A stretch of DNA of 64,000 nucleotides, from NCBI GenBank assembly GCA_938022205.1, contig CALIEB010000011.1, positions 58,709 through 122,708 of the forward strand, read 5' to 3'. Below the pieces are notes generated by a model, which did no database searches, was not told the origin of the DNA, and saw only the letters and a program-made list of their open reading frames with translations. The translations under genes and the position numbers were made by a program. Each line of letters starts with the position of its first letter. Positions within the stretch are counted from its first letter, which is position 1. The DNA is from an uncultured Anaerolineae bacterium. Its GTDB lineage: Bacteria; Chloroflexota; Anaerolineae; Aggregatilineales; Phototrophicaceae. Positions 19,150 through 27,869 of the stretch are shown in pieces.

Positions 19150-19986
19150 TTAGCGCACGCCGTAGACCGCTTCGCCCTCGAGGATTTGCTGCAGGCGAAA
19201 GAGGTCGGTGCGCGAACTCATGTCAAGGCTCATGGGCGTAACGCTGACAACGCGCTCGTGCATGACGGCGTACACGTCGCTGTCAGGCTCGGCTTTGCTG
19301 GGGTCGGTGTTGAACTTGTAGCCTAGCTTGCCGATGTTCTCGCCTGCGACCCGCTCGGGGCGTGTGGGGAAGTAGACGCGGCGGCGCGAAAGGCGCGTCA
19401 TGCGCCAGTCCGTGTCAAATGTCGCGCCCCACGGCACGTCGATTTTTAGCACGTCGACATCATCCGGCAGCAAGCGATGCTGCAAAATCCAGCTGCCGAA
19501 CTTGCGGGCGAAGTGCGCGGCAGGGGCAAAGTCCACCTCTTCAGAATAGCTGAGGTGCATGTCAAAGGGCGTTTGCTGGCTAACCGCCAGCGAAGGGATG
19601 TTCAGGCTCGCGCCCTCAATGGCTGCGCCGACCGTGCCGCTAATCGTCACGCCGTTGCCACAGTTATCACCGTAGTTGATGCCGCTGACGACCAATGACG
19701 GCAAGCGATCTGCTAGCTCTAGCACGGCGTGCTGCACGGACTGCGCGGGCGTGCCGTCAACCGCGTAGGCGACACAGCGCGCCACCGCAAACGGCAGCGC
19801 ATAAGGCATGAGCGCGCCCGTGCTGCTGCTGAGCATGCTGCGCCCCATGCCGCTCTGCTGGAACTGCGGCGCGCATACGAGCAAATCCCCTAGCCCTTCG
19901 AAGGCTTTGACAGATGCCCAAAGACCGGGCGAGGCGATGCCGTCATCGTTGGTGAAAAGGATGAGCGGGCGTTTCTTTCTTGGCAT
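19150..19986 (-). CDS. surE: 5'/3'-nucleotidase SurE
   Basis: ILFTNDDGIASPGLWA, VCAPQFQQSGMGRS, VSGINYGDNCGNGVTISGTVGAAIEG. Confidence 0.95.
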   Translation of the reverse strand: MPRKKRPLILFTNDDGIASPGLWASVKAFEGLGDLLVCAPQFQQSGMGRSMLSSSTGALMPYALPFAVARCVAYAVDGTPAQSVQHAVLELADRLPSLVVSGINYGDNCGNGVTISGTVGAAIEGASLNIPSLAVSQQTPFDMHLSYSEEVDFAPAAHFARKFGSWILQHRLLPDDVDVLKIDVPWGATFDTDWRMTRLSRRRVYFPTRPERVAGENIGKLGYKFNTDPSKAEPDSDVYAVMHERVVSVTPMSLDMSSRTDLFRLQQILEGEAVYGVR

Positions 19987-20181
19987 GGCGCGTTCTTTCT
20001 GCTGTATAGCAACGTGTTACCAACTTAGAATAAATGACAAAGGTTAATAAGTCATTAAGCGACAATCAAGACTAGGTACACTTGTCACATCCTTTCGCAC
20101 CCTGTCAACAAAAAGGGAGTTGAGAACCGTCTCACCTTAGCGACTTCGCTAAGCCGATTAAGAATGGTTTAGGACGAGGCA

Positions 20182-20217
20182 AGCATAGCACAAACCGCAA
20201 AATTTGTGCTATGCTTA
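20182..20217. repeat. Perfect 14-bp inverted repeat with 8-nt loop (candidate operator or leader hairpin)
   Basis: AAGCATAGCACAAA-CCGCAAAA-TTTGTGCTATGCTT. Confidence 0.85.
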
Positions 20218-20260
20218 TAAGCAGTATCGGATGCTCGTTTCATCATCGAAGAGAGTTTCT

Positions 20261-21565
20261 GTGACCAACTCAATGCCGCCTATCGCGCTTCTTGTTGCCG
20301 ACAACGCAAGCCATGAGGCAAAAGTCATCAAGCCCGTGTTAAAGCAAATGGGCTTTCGCGTGGCAACCGCGGCGCGTGTGATCGATGGCTTAGACCTCGC
20401 GCGCAAGCTGCATCCCGCGCTGATTATCAGCCAGCTTGAGCTTCCTGACCTGACCGGACGCGAGCTAGCGGCGACGCTGCGCGCCGACAAGCGGTTCTTG
20501 GACGTGCCTATCCTCACCATGCTGCCCCCTGACGACCACGAGCAACGCGATATCTGCCTTGCGACCGGCATGAACGGCTTTCTCGACACGCCGCTTAAGC
20601 CCGAACTTATCCCCCTACAAATCCAGTTTTACATGAGCGGCGGCACCGACACGCCCGAGAGTTGGGAGCGCATGGAAAACGCGCGCGACCGCTACGTGCT
20701 AGACGTTGCCCAACGCCTTGAGCAGCGCATCCGCGAGCTGGAAGCCAAGAACGCCGAGCTAGAGCGGCTGGACGAGGTCAAGGACGCGGTGATTATGCTG
20801 ACGGCGCACGAGCTGCGCACGCCGCTGACGATTATCAGCGGCTACAGCCGCCTGTTAGAAGATGACCCGCTGCTCAAGAAGCTCATGCAGCAAGACGCGG
20901 GCTTGCGCACGCTCATCAGCGGCTTGAGCGACGGCATCACGCGGCTGCACAACGTCATCGAAGAAATTCTCACCATCAGCCGCATCATGACCAGCAAGAT
21001 TGAGATTAACGTCGCGCCCATCAACTTGGCGGCGTTGATTGAGCGCGTTATTCAGCAGTATCGCGTCGCGTTGCAAGAGCGTGAACTCAAGCTAGAGGTC
21101 AACGAGCTCGAGTTTTTGACGATGATACGCGGCGATGAGTCACTGCTGTTTCAGATGTTCAGCGCGCTGCTAAGCAACGCTATCAAGTACACGCCCAACG
21201 GCGGACGCATCATCCTGCATGCTGTCAGCGAGGGCGACAAGGTGCGCGTCTCCGTACAAGACACAGGCATCGGCATCGCGCCGGAAGCGCACGAAAAAAT
21301 CTTTGAGAAGCTCTCGTTTGGCGGCGACATCGCGCTGCACACGACCAGCAAGACCCAGTTCATGGGCGGCGGCTTGGGGTTAGGGCTGGCGATATGTCGC
21401 GGCATTATCGAGGCGCACGGCGGCAAAATTTGGCTGGAAAGCGCGGGCTACGACCCCAAGACCTGCCCCGGCAGCACCTTTTACGTCACGCTACCTGCCG
21501 TTGCCGTCGCCAACACCCAGCCGCTTAGCAAAATTAAGCGGCTCGCTACGCGCAGCAACTCATGA
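20261..21565 (+). CDS. Sensor histidine kinase with N-terminal receiver-like domain
   Basis: REC-like N-terminus; H-box LTAHELRTPLTIISGYSRLL; HATPase SNAIKYTPNGGRIILH, DTGIGIAPEAHEKIFEK. GTG at 20261 (or ATG 20273) preferred because the tracked TTG 20204 lies inside the inverted repeat. Confidence 0.88.
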   Translation: MTNSMPPIALLVADNASHEAKVIKPVLKQMGFRVATAARVIDGLDLARKLHPALIISQLELPDLTGRELAATLRADKRFLDVPILTMLPPDDHEQRDICLATGMNGFLDTPLKPELIPLQIQFYMSGGTDTPESWERMENARDRYVLDVAQRLEQRIRELEAKNAELERLDEVKDAVIMLTAHELRTPLTIISGYSRLLEDDPLLKKLMQQDAGLRTLISGLSDGITRLHNVIEEILTISRIMTSKIEINVAPINLAALIERVIQQYRVALQERELKLEVNELEFLTMIRGDESLLFQMFSALLSNAIKYTPNGGRIILHAVSEGDKVRVSVQDTGIGIAPEAHEKIFEKLSFGGDIALHTTSKTQFMGGGLGLGLAICRGIIEAHGGKIWLESAGYDPKTCPGSTFYVTLPAVAVANTQPLSKIKRLATRSNS

Positions 21566-22734
21566 ATCACACCACGCCTAACATCAAAGGCATCGTTGCC
21601 GCGCTGAGCGCACCGGTCTTCTTGGGCATGGCACCCATCTTCGGCAAGCTCGCCATCCAAGCCGGCGCAGATAGCTTTACCGTAGCGGCGTTGCGCACGC
21701 TGATTGCCGTGCTGCTGCTGTGGGGAGTGTATCTGCTGTTTTTCCGCCGCTATTTGTTCATCTACCCAGCGGGCTTTATCGGCTGCATCGCCATCGGCAC
21801 GATTAACGGCATCGGCTCGCTGTTTTACTACGGCGGCTTGCAAATGCTCGACGCTTCGATGGTGCAGCTCATCAACGGCTCGTACTTGGCGTTCGCGCTG
21901 CTGCTGGCGCGGGCGGGCGGACAAGCCACCAACCGCCGCACGCTGCTGCGCGTGGGCCTGGCGTTGTTCGCGCTGGCGATGATTACAGGGCTTACGCCGC
22001 GCGCGCCCAACTGGCTGGGCGTGGGGCTGATGCTCGCCAACGCGCTGATGTTCGCCGGCACGGTCATCCTCAGCCAATACTTGCTCTATGAGATGCCCGC
22101 GCCAACGGTCACGCTATACGTGCTGACGACGATGGGCGTGGTCGTCTTCACCGTGTGGCTGGCGGTTAGCCCCGCCGCTAACGACTTAGCCTTAGTGGGC
22201 AGCGCGTGGGGCTGGCTGCTAGCGTTGGCATTGTCTACCGCGCTCTCGCGGCTGGCGATGTTCATGGGCGTGAAGTTCTTGGGAGCAATGCAAACCGCTG
22301 TCTTGGGCATCAGCGAAATCGGCGTGTCGCTGCTGCTAGCGATGCTGTTCTTGGGCGACACGCTGACGCTGGGGCAGTGGGCGGGTGTGGGGCTGCTGTT
22401 TGCCAGCATCTTGCTCATCCGCCAGAGCGACCTCACGCCGCAGCACCTGACCCCCGGCGCGCTGGTGCTGGCGAACATGGCGAGCGTGCAGTTCCACAGC
22501 ATCGCCTTTCACCGCGCGTTTGGCTCGCAGCAACACGACAACGCGGAAGGCACGATGAGCGCGATTACCACGCAAGAAATGCTCGCCATTCAACGCATGA
22601 TGGGCGCGCAGATAGGCGGCGTTGACCCCTACCCCATCGGCAAGCTGCGCCCTGAACAAGCCGTGATGCTGCAAACACAAGAAATCAAGCTGCCCAGCGC
22701 GCTCAAGCCGCCGCCGCCCGACGACAACCAGTAG
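21562..22734 (+). CDS. DMT superfamily (EamA) transporter
   Basis: About 10 hydrophobic helices in two EamA-like halves: APVFLGMAPIFGKLAIQAG...; ...MFMGVKFLGAMQTAVLGISEIGVSLLLAMLFLGDTLTLGQWAGVGLL. Confidence 0.88.
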   Translation: MNHTTPNIKGIVAALSAPVFLGMAPIFGKLAIQAGADSFTVAALRTLIAVLLLWGVYLLFFRRYLFIYPAGFIGCIAIGTINGIGSLFYYGGLQMLDASMVQLINGSYLAFALLLARAGGQATNRRTLLRVGLALFALAMITGLTPRAPNWLGVGLMLANALMFAGTVILSQYLLYEMPAPTVTLYVLTTMGVVVFTVWLAVSPAANDLALVGSAWGWLLALALSTALSRLAMFMGVKFLGAMQTAVLGISEIGVSLLLAMLFLGDTLTLGQWAGVGLLFASILLIRQSDLTPQHLTPGALVLANMASVQFHSIAFHRAFGSQQHDNAEGTMSAITTQEMLAIQRMMGAQIGGVDPYPIGKLRPEQAVMLQTQEIKLPSALKPPPPDDNQ

Positions 22735-22740
22735 CGCGCC

Positions 22741-23097
22741 TTAGCCGTTGTACTTGTTGGCGTTGTGTGCCGCCACCCACACGGGCGCGTTAGGCAGTGC
22801 CACTTGATAGAGGTAAATGCCCTTTCCCTTAAACACTTCTAGGGACATCCCTTGTGGCAGCTTGCCCACCTGCACCAGCAGATTAAGGCAGTCCTCGTCG
22901 TCCAAAAGGTCAAAGCGAGCGTTGCTCCATTCGTTGGGCATGGCGACATACTGCACGCCGCTAAACCTTAGGTACTGGATTTCTGGGCTGTTCTGGCGTT
23001 TGAGGCGCAAAGTAAGCTGGGCGTGCGCCCATTGGTACGTCCAGATGGTGCAGTCGACCGCCTCAGGGCGTTGAATAACAAACACATTTTCTTGCAT
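22741..23097 (-). CDS. Small hypothetical protein
   Basis: MQENVFVIQRPEAVDCTIWTYQWAHAQLTLRLKRQNSPEIQYLRFSGVQYV...; start refined to ATG at 23097. Confidence 0.6.
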   Translation of the reverse strand: MQENVFVIQRPEAVDCTIWTYQWAHAQLTLRLKRQNSPEIQYLRFSGVQYVAMPNEWSNARFDLLDDEDCLNLLVQVGKLPQGMSLEVFKGKGIYLYQVALPNAPVWVAAHNANKYNG

Positions 23098-23107
23098 CAC
23101 TTTCCCC

Positions 23108-23878
23108 TTAGTTTCGCGCAAACACAATCCAATAATGGTCAGCCAACGCCGCAAAGGCGCGAGCGTGCGCGGCTTTTGCTTCCCATTGTAACAGCAATTT
23201 GTGCAGGCGCGGGCGTTTTTCTACGGCAGCGTAGAGCGCGGTCGGCGGCAAAAACAGCCCCAGCGGCGCGAGCTGCACGACGCGAAAGTGCGGCGCGAAC
23301 GTCCGCGCCAGCGCGCGCGGACGCGGGCAGGTAATGGTGATGGGCGCGCTGTCGGGCGTGGGTTGAAAGCTGCTGACACGCCAGCGGCGCGTGGCGGTCT
23401 CGCAGTCAAGGTGTAGCGCGTACCATGCCATTTCCCACACGCACAGCGGGGACATGACCACAAACGCCGCCATGCCATCGCGCGGCAAGCGCGCCGCCAG
23501 CCATGCCGCCAGCGCGTCGACCTCGCGCACGCAGTTCAGCACGCCAAAGTTGGCAAACGCCCCGTCGTAGCGCGCCGTGTCGTCGGGCAGCGCGTTGAGG
23601 TCGAGCAGCCCAACCGCCACGTTAGGCAGCGCGGCGGTCTTGGCGCGGGCAATCGCCAACATGGCGGAGCTAGCGTCGGTCGCGGTGACGCGCACGCCGC
23701 GCGCGCCCAAAAACGCCGCATCCTCGCCGGTGCCACAGCCAAGCTCCAGCACGTGCTGCCCTGCCGCGAAGAGCTGCGCCAGCCGCGCTTGCACACGCGC
23801 ACGCAGAAAACGCGCCGTCGCGGTGTGCGTAAAGTCTGCGTCGTAGGTGGGCGCGAGCGCGTCGAACGGGTGGCTCAT
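23108..23878 (-). CDS. Class I SAM-dependent methyltransferase
   Basis: MSHPFDALAPTYDADF...VLELGCGTGEDAAFLGARGVRVTATDASSAMLAIAR; 4-nt overlap with the upstream radical SAM gene. Confidence 0.88.
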   Translation of the reverse strand: MSHPFDALAPTYDADFTHTATARFLRARVQARLAQLFAAGQHVLELGCGTGEDAAFLGARGVRVTATDASSAMLAIARAKTAALPNVAVGLLDLNALPDDTARYDGAFANFGVLNCVREVDALAAWLAARLPRDGMAAFVVMSPLCVWEMAWYALHLDCETATRRWRVSSFQPTPDSAPITITCPRPRALARTFAPHFRVVQLAPLGLFLPPTALYAAVEKRPRLHKLLLQWEAKAAHARAFAALADHYWIVFARN

Positions 23879-25269
23879 GCGTGGGCGCGCTCGTGCTGGG
23901 TTAACGCCATGCCAACGCGCCCCACGATGACGTTCGCCAGCAGCTTGGCTTGGCGCGCGAGTGGCACGGGTTGGCGCGTGCGGGCGCGGTGCAGCGCAAC
24001 GCTGTTCACCATCCAGCGCGTGGCGAAGCTGTAGAAGCGGCGGCTGTAACGCCCTGTCACCAGCCAATCGCGGTCGGTGGTTTCCGCCCACGCGCCCTGC
24101 TGCACAAGGCGCGCTTCGACTTGGGCGTAATAGGGCGTGCCTTTGATGGGATAGGCGACGGTTGTCAAAAAGAGGTCGGGGTTGCTCTTTTTCAAGTGGT
24201 CAACCGTGTCGACGATGTCCTGCACCGTCTCACCCTCATAGCCGAGCATGATAAACATGCCCGTCTCAATGCCCGCCGCCTGCAGCATGTGCGTCTTGCG
24301 CTGCACGTCTTCGACCTTGACCTTGCGCTGCATGGCATCGAGGACGCGCTGGCTGCCGCTCTCCGAGCCGTTCCACAGGCGGTAGCAGCCCATCTCGCGC
24401 AGCAAGGCAATGACCTTTTCGTTGAGGCGGTCGGCGCGGCTGATGCACTCGAAGGGGATGCGCACGCCGCGTGCCTTCAGCGCGTCGGCGTAAGCGCGCA
24501 GCCACTTGTGGTTGATGGCGAACACGTCATCAGCGTACCAAATCAGGTCAGGCTGATAGGTCTCTTTGAGCCAAAGCAGCTCATCAGCAGCGTCTTCGGG
24601 CGTGCGGCGGCGGTGGGTGCTGCCGAACACGCTGTGGCTGCACCACGTGCAGGTATAGGGACAGCCGCGCGCGTGAATGACGGAGATGCTGCTCGCGCCG
24701 TGATGCGTTTTCCACACGTCCATATAGGCACGTAGGTCAATCGCCTCGCGGTCGGGCCAGCCGTAGTTCAGGTCACTCAGCAGTGGGCGCGGCGGCGTTT
24801 CACAAAAGCGGTCGTCCTCGTCGAGGAAGGCGATGCCCTGCACAGCATGCAAGCCGCGCATGCCGTGTTGGCGCAAGTGCGGCAGCAGCTGCGCCAGCGC
24901 GCCCTCGCCTTCGCCGCGCACGACCACATCTGCCCCCCACCGCAGGTAGTTCTCGGCGTAGTAAGGCGGCTCGGGTCCGCCCAAGATGACCCGCGCGCCG
25001 TGCTGCTTGCAGAGGCTAATCATCTTGAGCGCGTTCTGCTTGGTCATGAGGTTGACGTAAATCCCGACAACAGGCGGCTGGTGCGCGGCAAGCGTTTCGG
25101 CGAACGCTGCCAGCGTGCTGAACGTGCTGTCGAACACGCCGACGCTGAAGCCTTGCGCCTTAAGATACGTCGAAAGGTAGAGAATGCCCAGCGGCGGGTA
25201 GGGCTTCATGACCTGCCGCTCGTGCGCGTCTTCGTGCAAAAAATAGCCGTGCGTGAGAAGAATGTCCAT
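23875..25269 (-). CDS. B12-binding domain radical SAM protein
   Basis: KPYPPLGILYLSTYLKAQGFSVGVFDSTF (B12-binding Rossmann), RGCPYTCTWCSHSVFG (CxxxCxxC cluster), GSESGSQRVLDAM. Confidence 0.92.
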   Translation of the reverse strand: MDILLTHGYFLHEDAHERQVMKPYPPLGILYLSTYLKAQGFSVGVFDSTFSTLAAFAETLAAHQPPVVGIYVNLMTKQNALKMISLCKQHGARVILGGPEPPYYAENYLRWGADVVVRGEGEGALAQLLPHLRQHGMRGLHAVQGIAFLDEDDRFCETPPRPLLSDLNYGWPDREAIDLRAYMDVWKTHHGASSISVIHARGCPYTCTWCSHSVFGSTHRRRTPEDAADELLWLKETYQPDLIWYADDVFAINHKWLRAYADALKARGVRIPFECISRADRLNEKVIALLREMGCYRLWNGSESGSQRVLDAMQRKVKVEDVQRKTHMLQAAGIETGMFIMLGYEGETVQDIVDTVDHLKKSNPDLFLTTVAYPIKGTPYYAQVEARLVQQGAWAETTDRDWLVTGRYSRRFYSFATRWMVNSVALHRARTRQPVPLARQAKLLANVIVGRVGMALTQHERAHA

Positions 25270-25329
25270 GCGTCGTGCCGCTCTCTTTGGCTCAGGCAAG
25301 TGTACCACACACAGCGCGCCGCGTGCAGT

Positions 25330-26832
25330 CTAGTTGCGGCTTAAAGGCAAGGCGGGAGCTTGCGCCAGCGCGTCTAACGTCTTCAAGGCGCGTGGCAGCG
25401 TTAAGCGGTGATAGAGCGCGCTGCTTGCCAGCCGCAAGTGGGACGGACGCAAGCGCGTGGGCTGCGCCGCAAGAGCTTTGAGGGTTTGCCACGCCTTGCG
25501 GCTGCGATAGTCCTTGTGAACGACGGTATGCAGCTGGCGATAGAACGCCGTGCCAAACGTGCCTTGATAGAGCATGGCGAGGTCGGCACTGTCGTACCAG
25601 TTTTGCCGTGTTGCCATGTCGTGGCGCACGCGCTCGTAAAAGGGCGTGTTGGGCAGTGGATAGGAGACGCTGATGCCGATGTCGTCGGGCATGAGGTCGC
25701 GCACCATCTTCAGCGTCAGCGCGATGTCCTCGCGCGTCTCGCCCAAGTAGCCGAACTGCAAGAAGAAGGCCACTTGGATGCCGTGTTCTTTCAGCTTGCG
25801 CGTGGCTTCGTAAATTTGCTCCACTTGCGTGCCTTTGTCCATCGCGTCCAAAATTTTCTGGCTGCCGCTCTCCGCGCCCATCCAAACGATTTGCGCGCCG
25901 GCGCGCTTGAGAGCGGGAATGGTCTTGCCACGCAGCAACAAATCCGCGCGATTGAGACTCTTGAACGGGATGTGCGCCCCATGTGCGTCCAGCAAGTCCG
26001 CGAACTCTTCAAGCCACAGGTCACGGATGCCCATGATGTCGTCCATGAACCACACGTGGTCAGGGCGATAGTGCCGCTTGAGCCATGCCATCTCTTGCAC
26101 GACGTGCAGCGGACTGCGCGAGGCGTACTTTTGCCCCCAAATCGGCTTGGCGCACCAATTGCAGTGAAAGGGGCAGCCGCGTGTCGTCACCATGTTCAAG
26201 CTAAACTGCCCGTGCCGCGTTCGCCAGATGCGCTCGTAGCGTGCCATGTCGACCAAGTCCCACGCGGGCATGGGCAGCGCGTCGAGGTCGCGCATGGGCG
26301 GGCGCGGCAGCGTTGTGTGTGTGTCGCTACCTTGTAAGAAGGCGATGCCCGCGATGTCTGTCAGCGGCGTTCTGTCGCGCCCTTCGAGCGTGTCGAGCAG
26401 GGCGCGCAGGCTCTCCTCACCCTCACCCATCAGCACGTAGTCCGCGCCGTGCTGCAGATAATCGGCGGGATGGTCGGTCATGTCCGCGCCGCCGACGATG
26501 ACCACGCAGCCTTGCGCTTTCGCCGCCGCTATCATGACAAACGCCGCCTCGCGCATGCGCAGCAGCGACATCTTGCTCAGATAGTTGAAGTTGTCCTCAA
26601 ACAACACGGCGTAACGCGGTCGATGCGCCGCTAACGCCGCCTGCCAATCCTGCGTACCTTGCGCCAGCATAGCGTCGAACAGCGCGACGTTGTAGCCTGC
26701 CGCGCGCAAGTAAGCCGCGGCATAGAGCGTGCCGAGCGGCGGATAAGGTTGCATCGCTCGCCACAGCTTGGGGTCAAAGCGCAGGTAATAAGACTGTCCC
26801 AAAAGCACGTCAGTCATATGCTTCGCTTTCAT
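25330..26832 (-). CDS. B12-binding domain radical SAM protein (paralogue)
   Basis: QPYPPLGTLYAAAYLRAAGYNVALFDAML, RGCPFHCNWCAKPIWG, GAESGSQKILDAMDKG, FFLQFGYLGETREDI. Confidence 0.92.
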   Translation of the reverse strand: MKAKHMTDVLLGQSYYLRFDPKLWRAMQPYPPLGTLYAAAYLRAAGYNVALFDAMLAQGTQDWQAALAAHRPRYAVLFEDNFNYLSKMSLLRMREAAFVMIAAAKAQGCVVIVGGADMTDHPADYLQHGADYVLMGEGEESLRALLDTLEGRDRTPLTDIAGIAFLQGSDTHTTLPRPPMRDLDALPMPAWDLVDMARYERIWRTRHGQFSLNMVTTRGCPFHCNWCAKPIWGQKYASRSPLHVVQEMAWLKRHYRPDHVWFMDDIMGIRDLWLEEFADLLDAHGAHIPFKSLNRADLLLRGKTIPALKRAGAQIVWMGAESGSQKILDAMDKGTQVEQIYEATRKLKEHGIQVAFFLQFGYLGETREDIALTLKMVRDLMPDDIGISVSYPLPNTPFYERVRHDMATRQNWYDSADLAMLYQGTFGTAFYRQLHTVVHKDYRSRKAWQTLKALAAQPTRLRPSHLRLASSALYHRLTLPRALKTLDALAQAPALPLSRN

Positions 26833-26906
26833 AGCGTGTGTAAGATAGCTTGATTATACAGCGAAAAGTGACATCGACACGCGCGAGATGGGCTGGCAGG
26901 TATGCG

Positions 26907-27863
26907 TTAGCGAACGTCCTCATGCCGCAAGGCGCGCTGCAAGCCGTCCGCCGCGAGGTTGACGCTGACAATCAGCAGCGCAATCGCCGCCACAGGCGAC
27001 CACAACGCCCAAGGCGCAGTCAAGGCGTTAGGGCGGGCATCCAGCACCATGCGCCCCCATTCTGGCACGGGGGGTTGTGCGCCCAAGCCCAAAAAGCCCA
27101 AGCTCGCCACCAAGAAAATGGCGTAAGAGAAGCGCAGCGCACCCTCCACTGCTAACGCCGGCAGCACCGACGGCAAAATCTCACGCAACAGGATGTAGGG
27201 CAAGCGTTCGCCACGCAGCCGCGCCACTTCCACGTAGCCCTTGTCACGCACGGTCAGCGTGACGCTACGCACCACCCGCGCCACAATCGGCGTGTAGAGC
27301 AGCACGATGACCACGATAATGGCGATGTTGACCGCGCCTATTGCCTTAATAAGCGCGCTGTCGGCGGCTTGCAGGGCTGGCACGAGCGTGGACAGCATGA
27401 CCAACGCCAGTACTAGCGCGGGTAGTGCTAGCAACGCGTCGAACAAGCGCGAGAGCAGCTCATCAACCCAGCCGCCCTGATAGCCCGCCAGCAAGCCCAA
27501 GCACGTGCCTAGCAGCACCGCCAGCGTCGTAGCGGCAATCGGCAAGCCAATGGTCACGCGCGCGCCGTGCAGCAAGCGGCTGAACACGTCGCGCCCGTTG
27601 CGGTCAGTGCCAAGTGGATGCGCGGAGGAAGGCGGGGCGTTCTGCAGGGCGGCGCAGCGCACGCTGCCGTCGGGGCGCGTTAAGCAGCGGTCAGGGTCAT
27701 TTTGCACAGCATCGTAGGGGTAAGGCGCGAGCATGGCACCAAACAGCCCCATGCTCAGGTAAAAAAGGACGATCAAGACCGCAACCAATGTCACAGGCTG
27801 GCGGCGCGCCCTACGCCAGAGCCGCGCCAGCCACACGGGCAAAGCCGCCCTATCCACGCTCAC
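26907..27863 (-). CDS. Oligopeptide/dipeptide-type ABC transporter permease (DppC/OppC family)
   Basis: AHPLGTDRNGRDVFSRLLHGARVTI N-terminal motif and EAA-loop region of DppC-type permeases. Confidence 0.9.
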   Translation of the reverse strand: MSVDRAALPVWLARLWRRARRQPVTLVAVLIVLFYLSMGLFGAMLAPYPYDAVQNDPDRCLTRPDGSVRCAALQNAPPSSAHPLGTDRNGRDVFSRLLHGARVTIGLPIAATTLAVLLGTCLGLLAGYQGGWVDELLSRLFDALLALPALVLALVMLSTLVPALQAADSALIKAIGAVNIAIIVVIVLLYTPIVARVVRSVTLTVRDKGYVEVARLRGERLPYILLREILPSVLPALAVEGALRFSYAIFLVASLGFLGLGAQPPVPEWGRMVLDARPNALTAPWALWSPVAAIALLIVSVNLAADGLQRALRHEDVR

Positions 27864-27869
27864 GCGCCC

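Noticed and set aside
20204-20260. Tracked TTG start of the receiver-kinase gene
   Set aside because: It lies inside the right arm of the 14-bp inverted repeat; GTG 20261 or ATG 20273 after GAAGAGAG fits better.
25408-26337. 309-aa plus-strand ORF
   Set aside because: Shadow of the second radical SAM gene; no recognisable motif.
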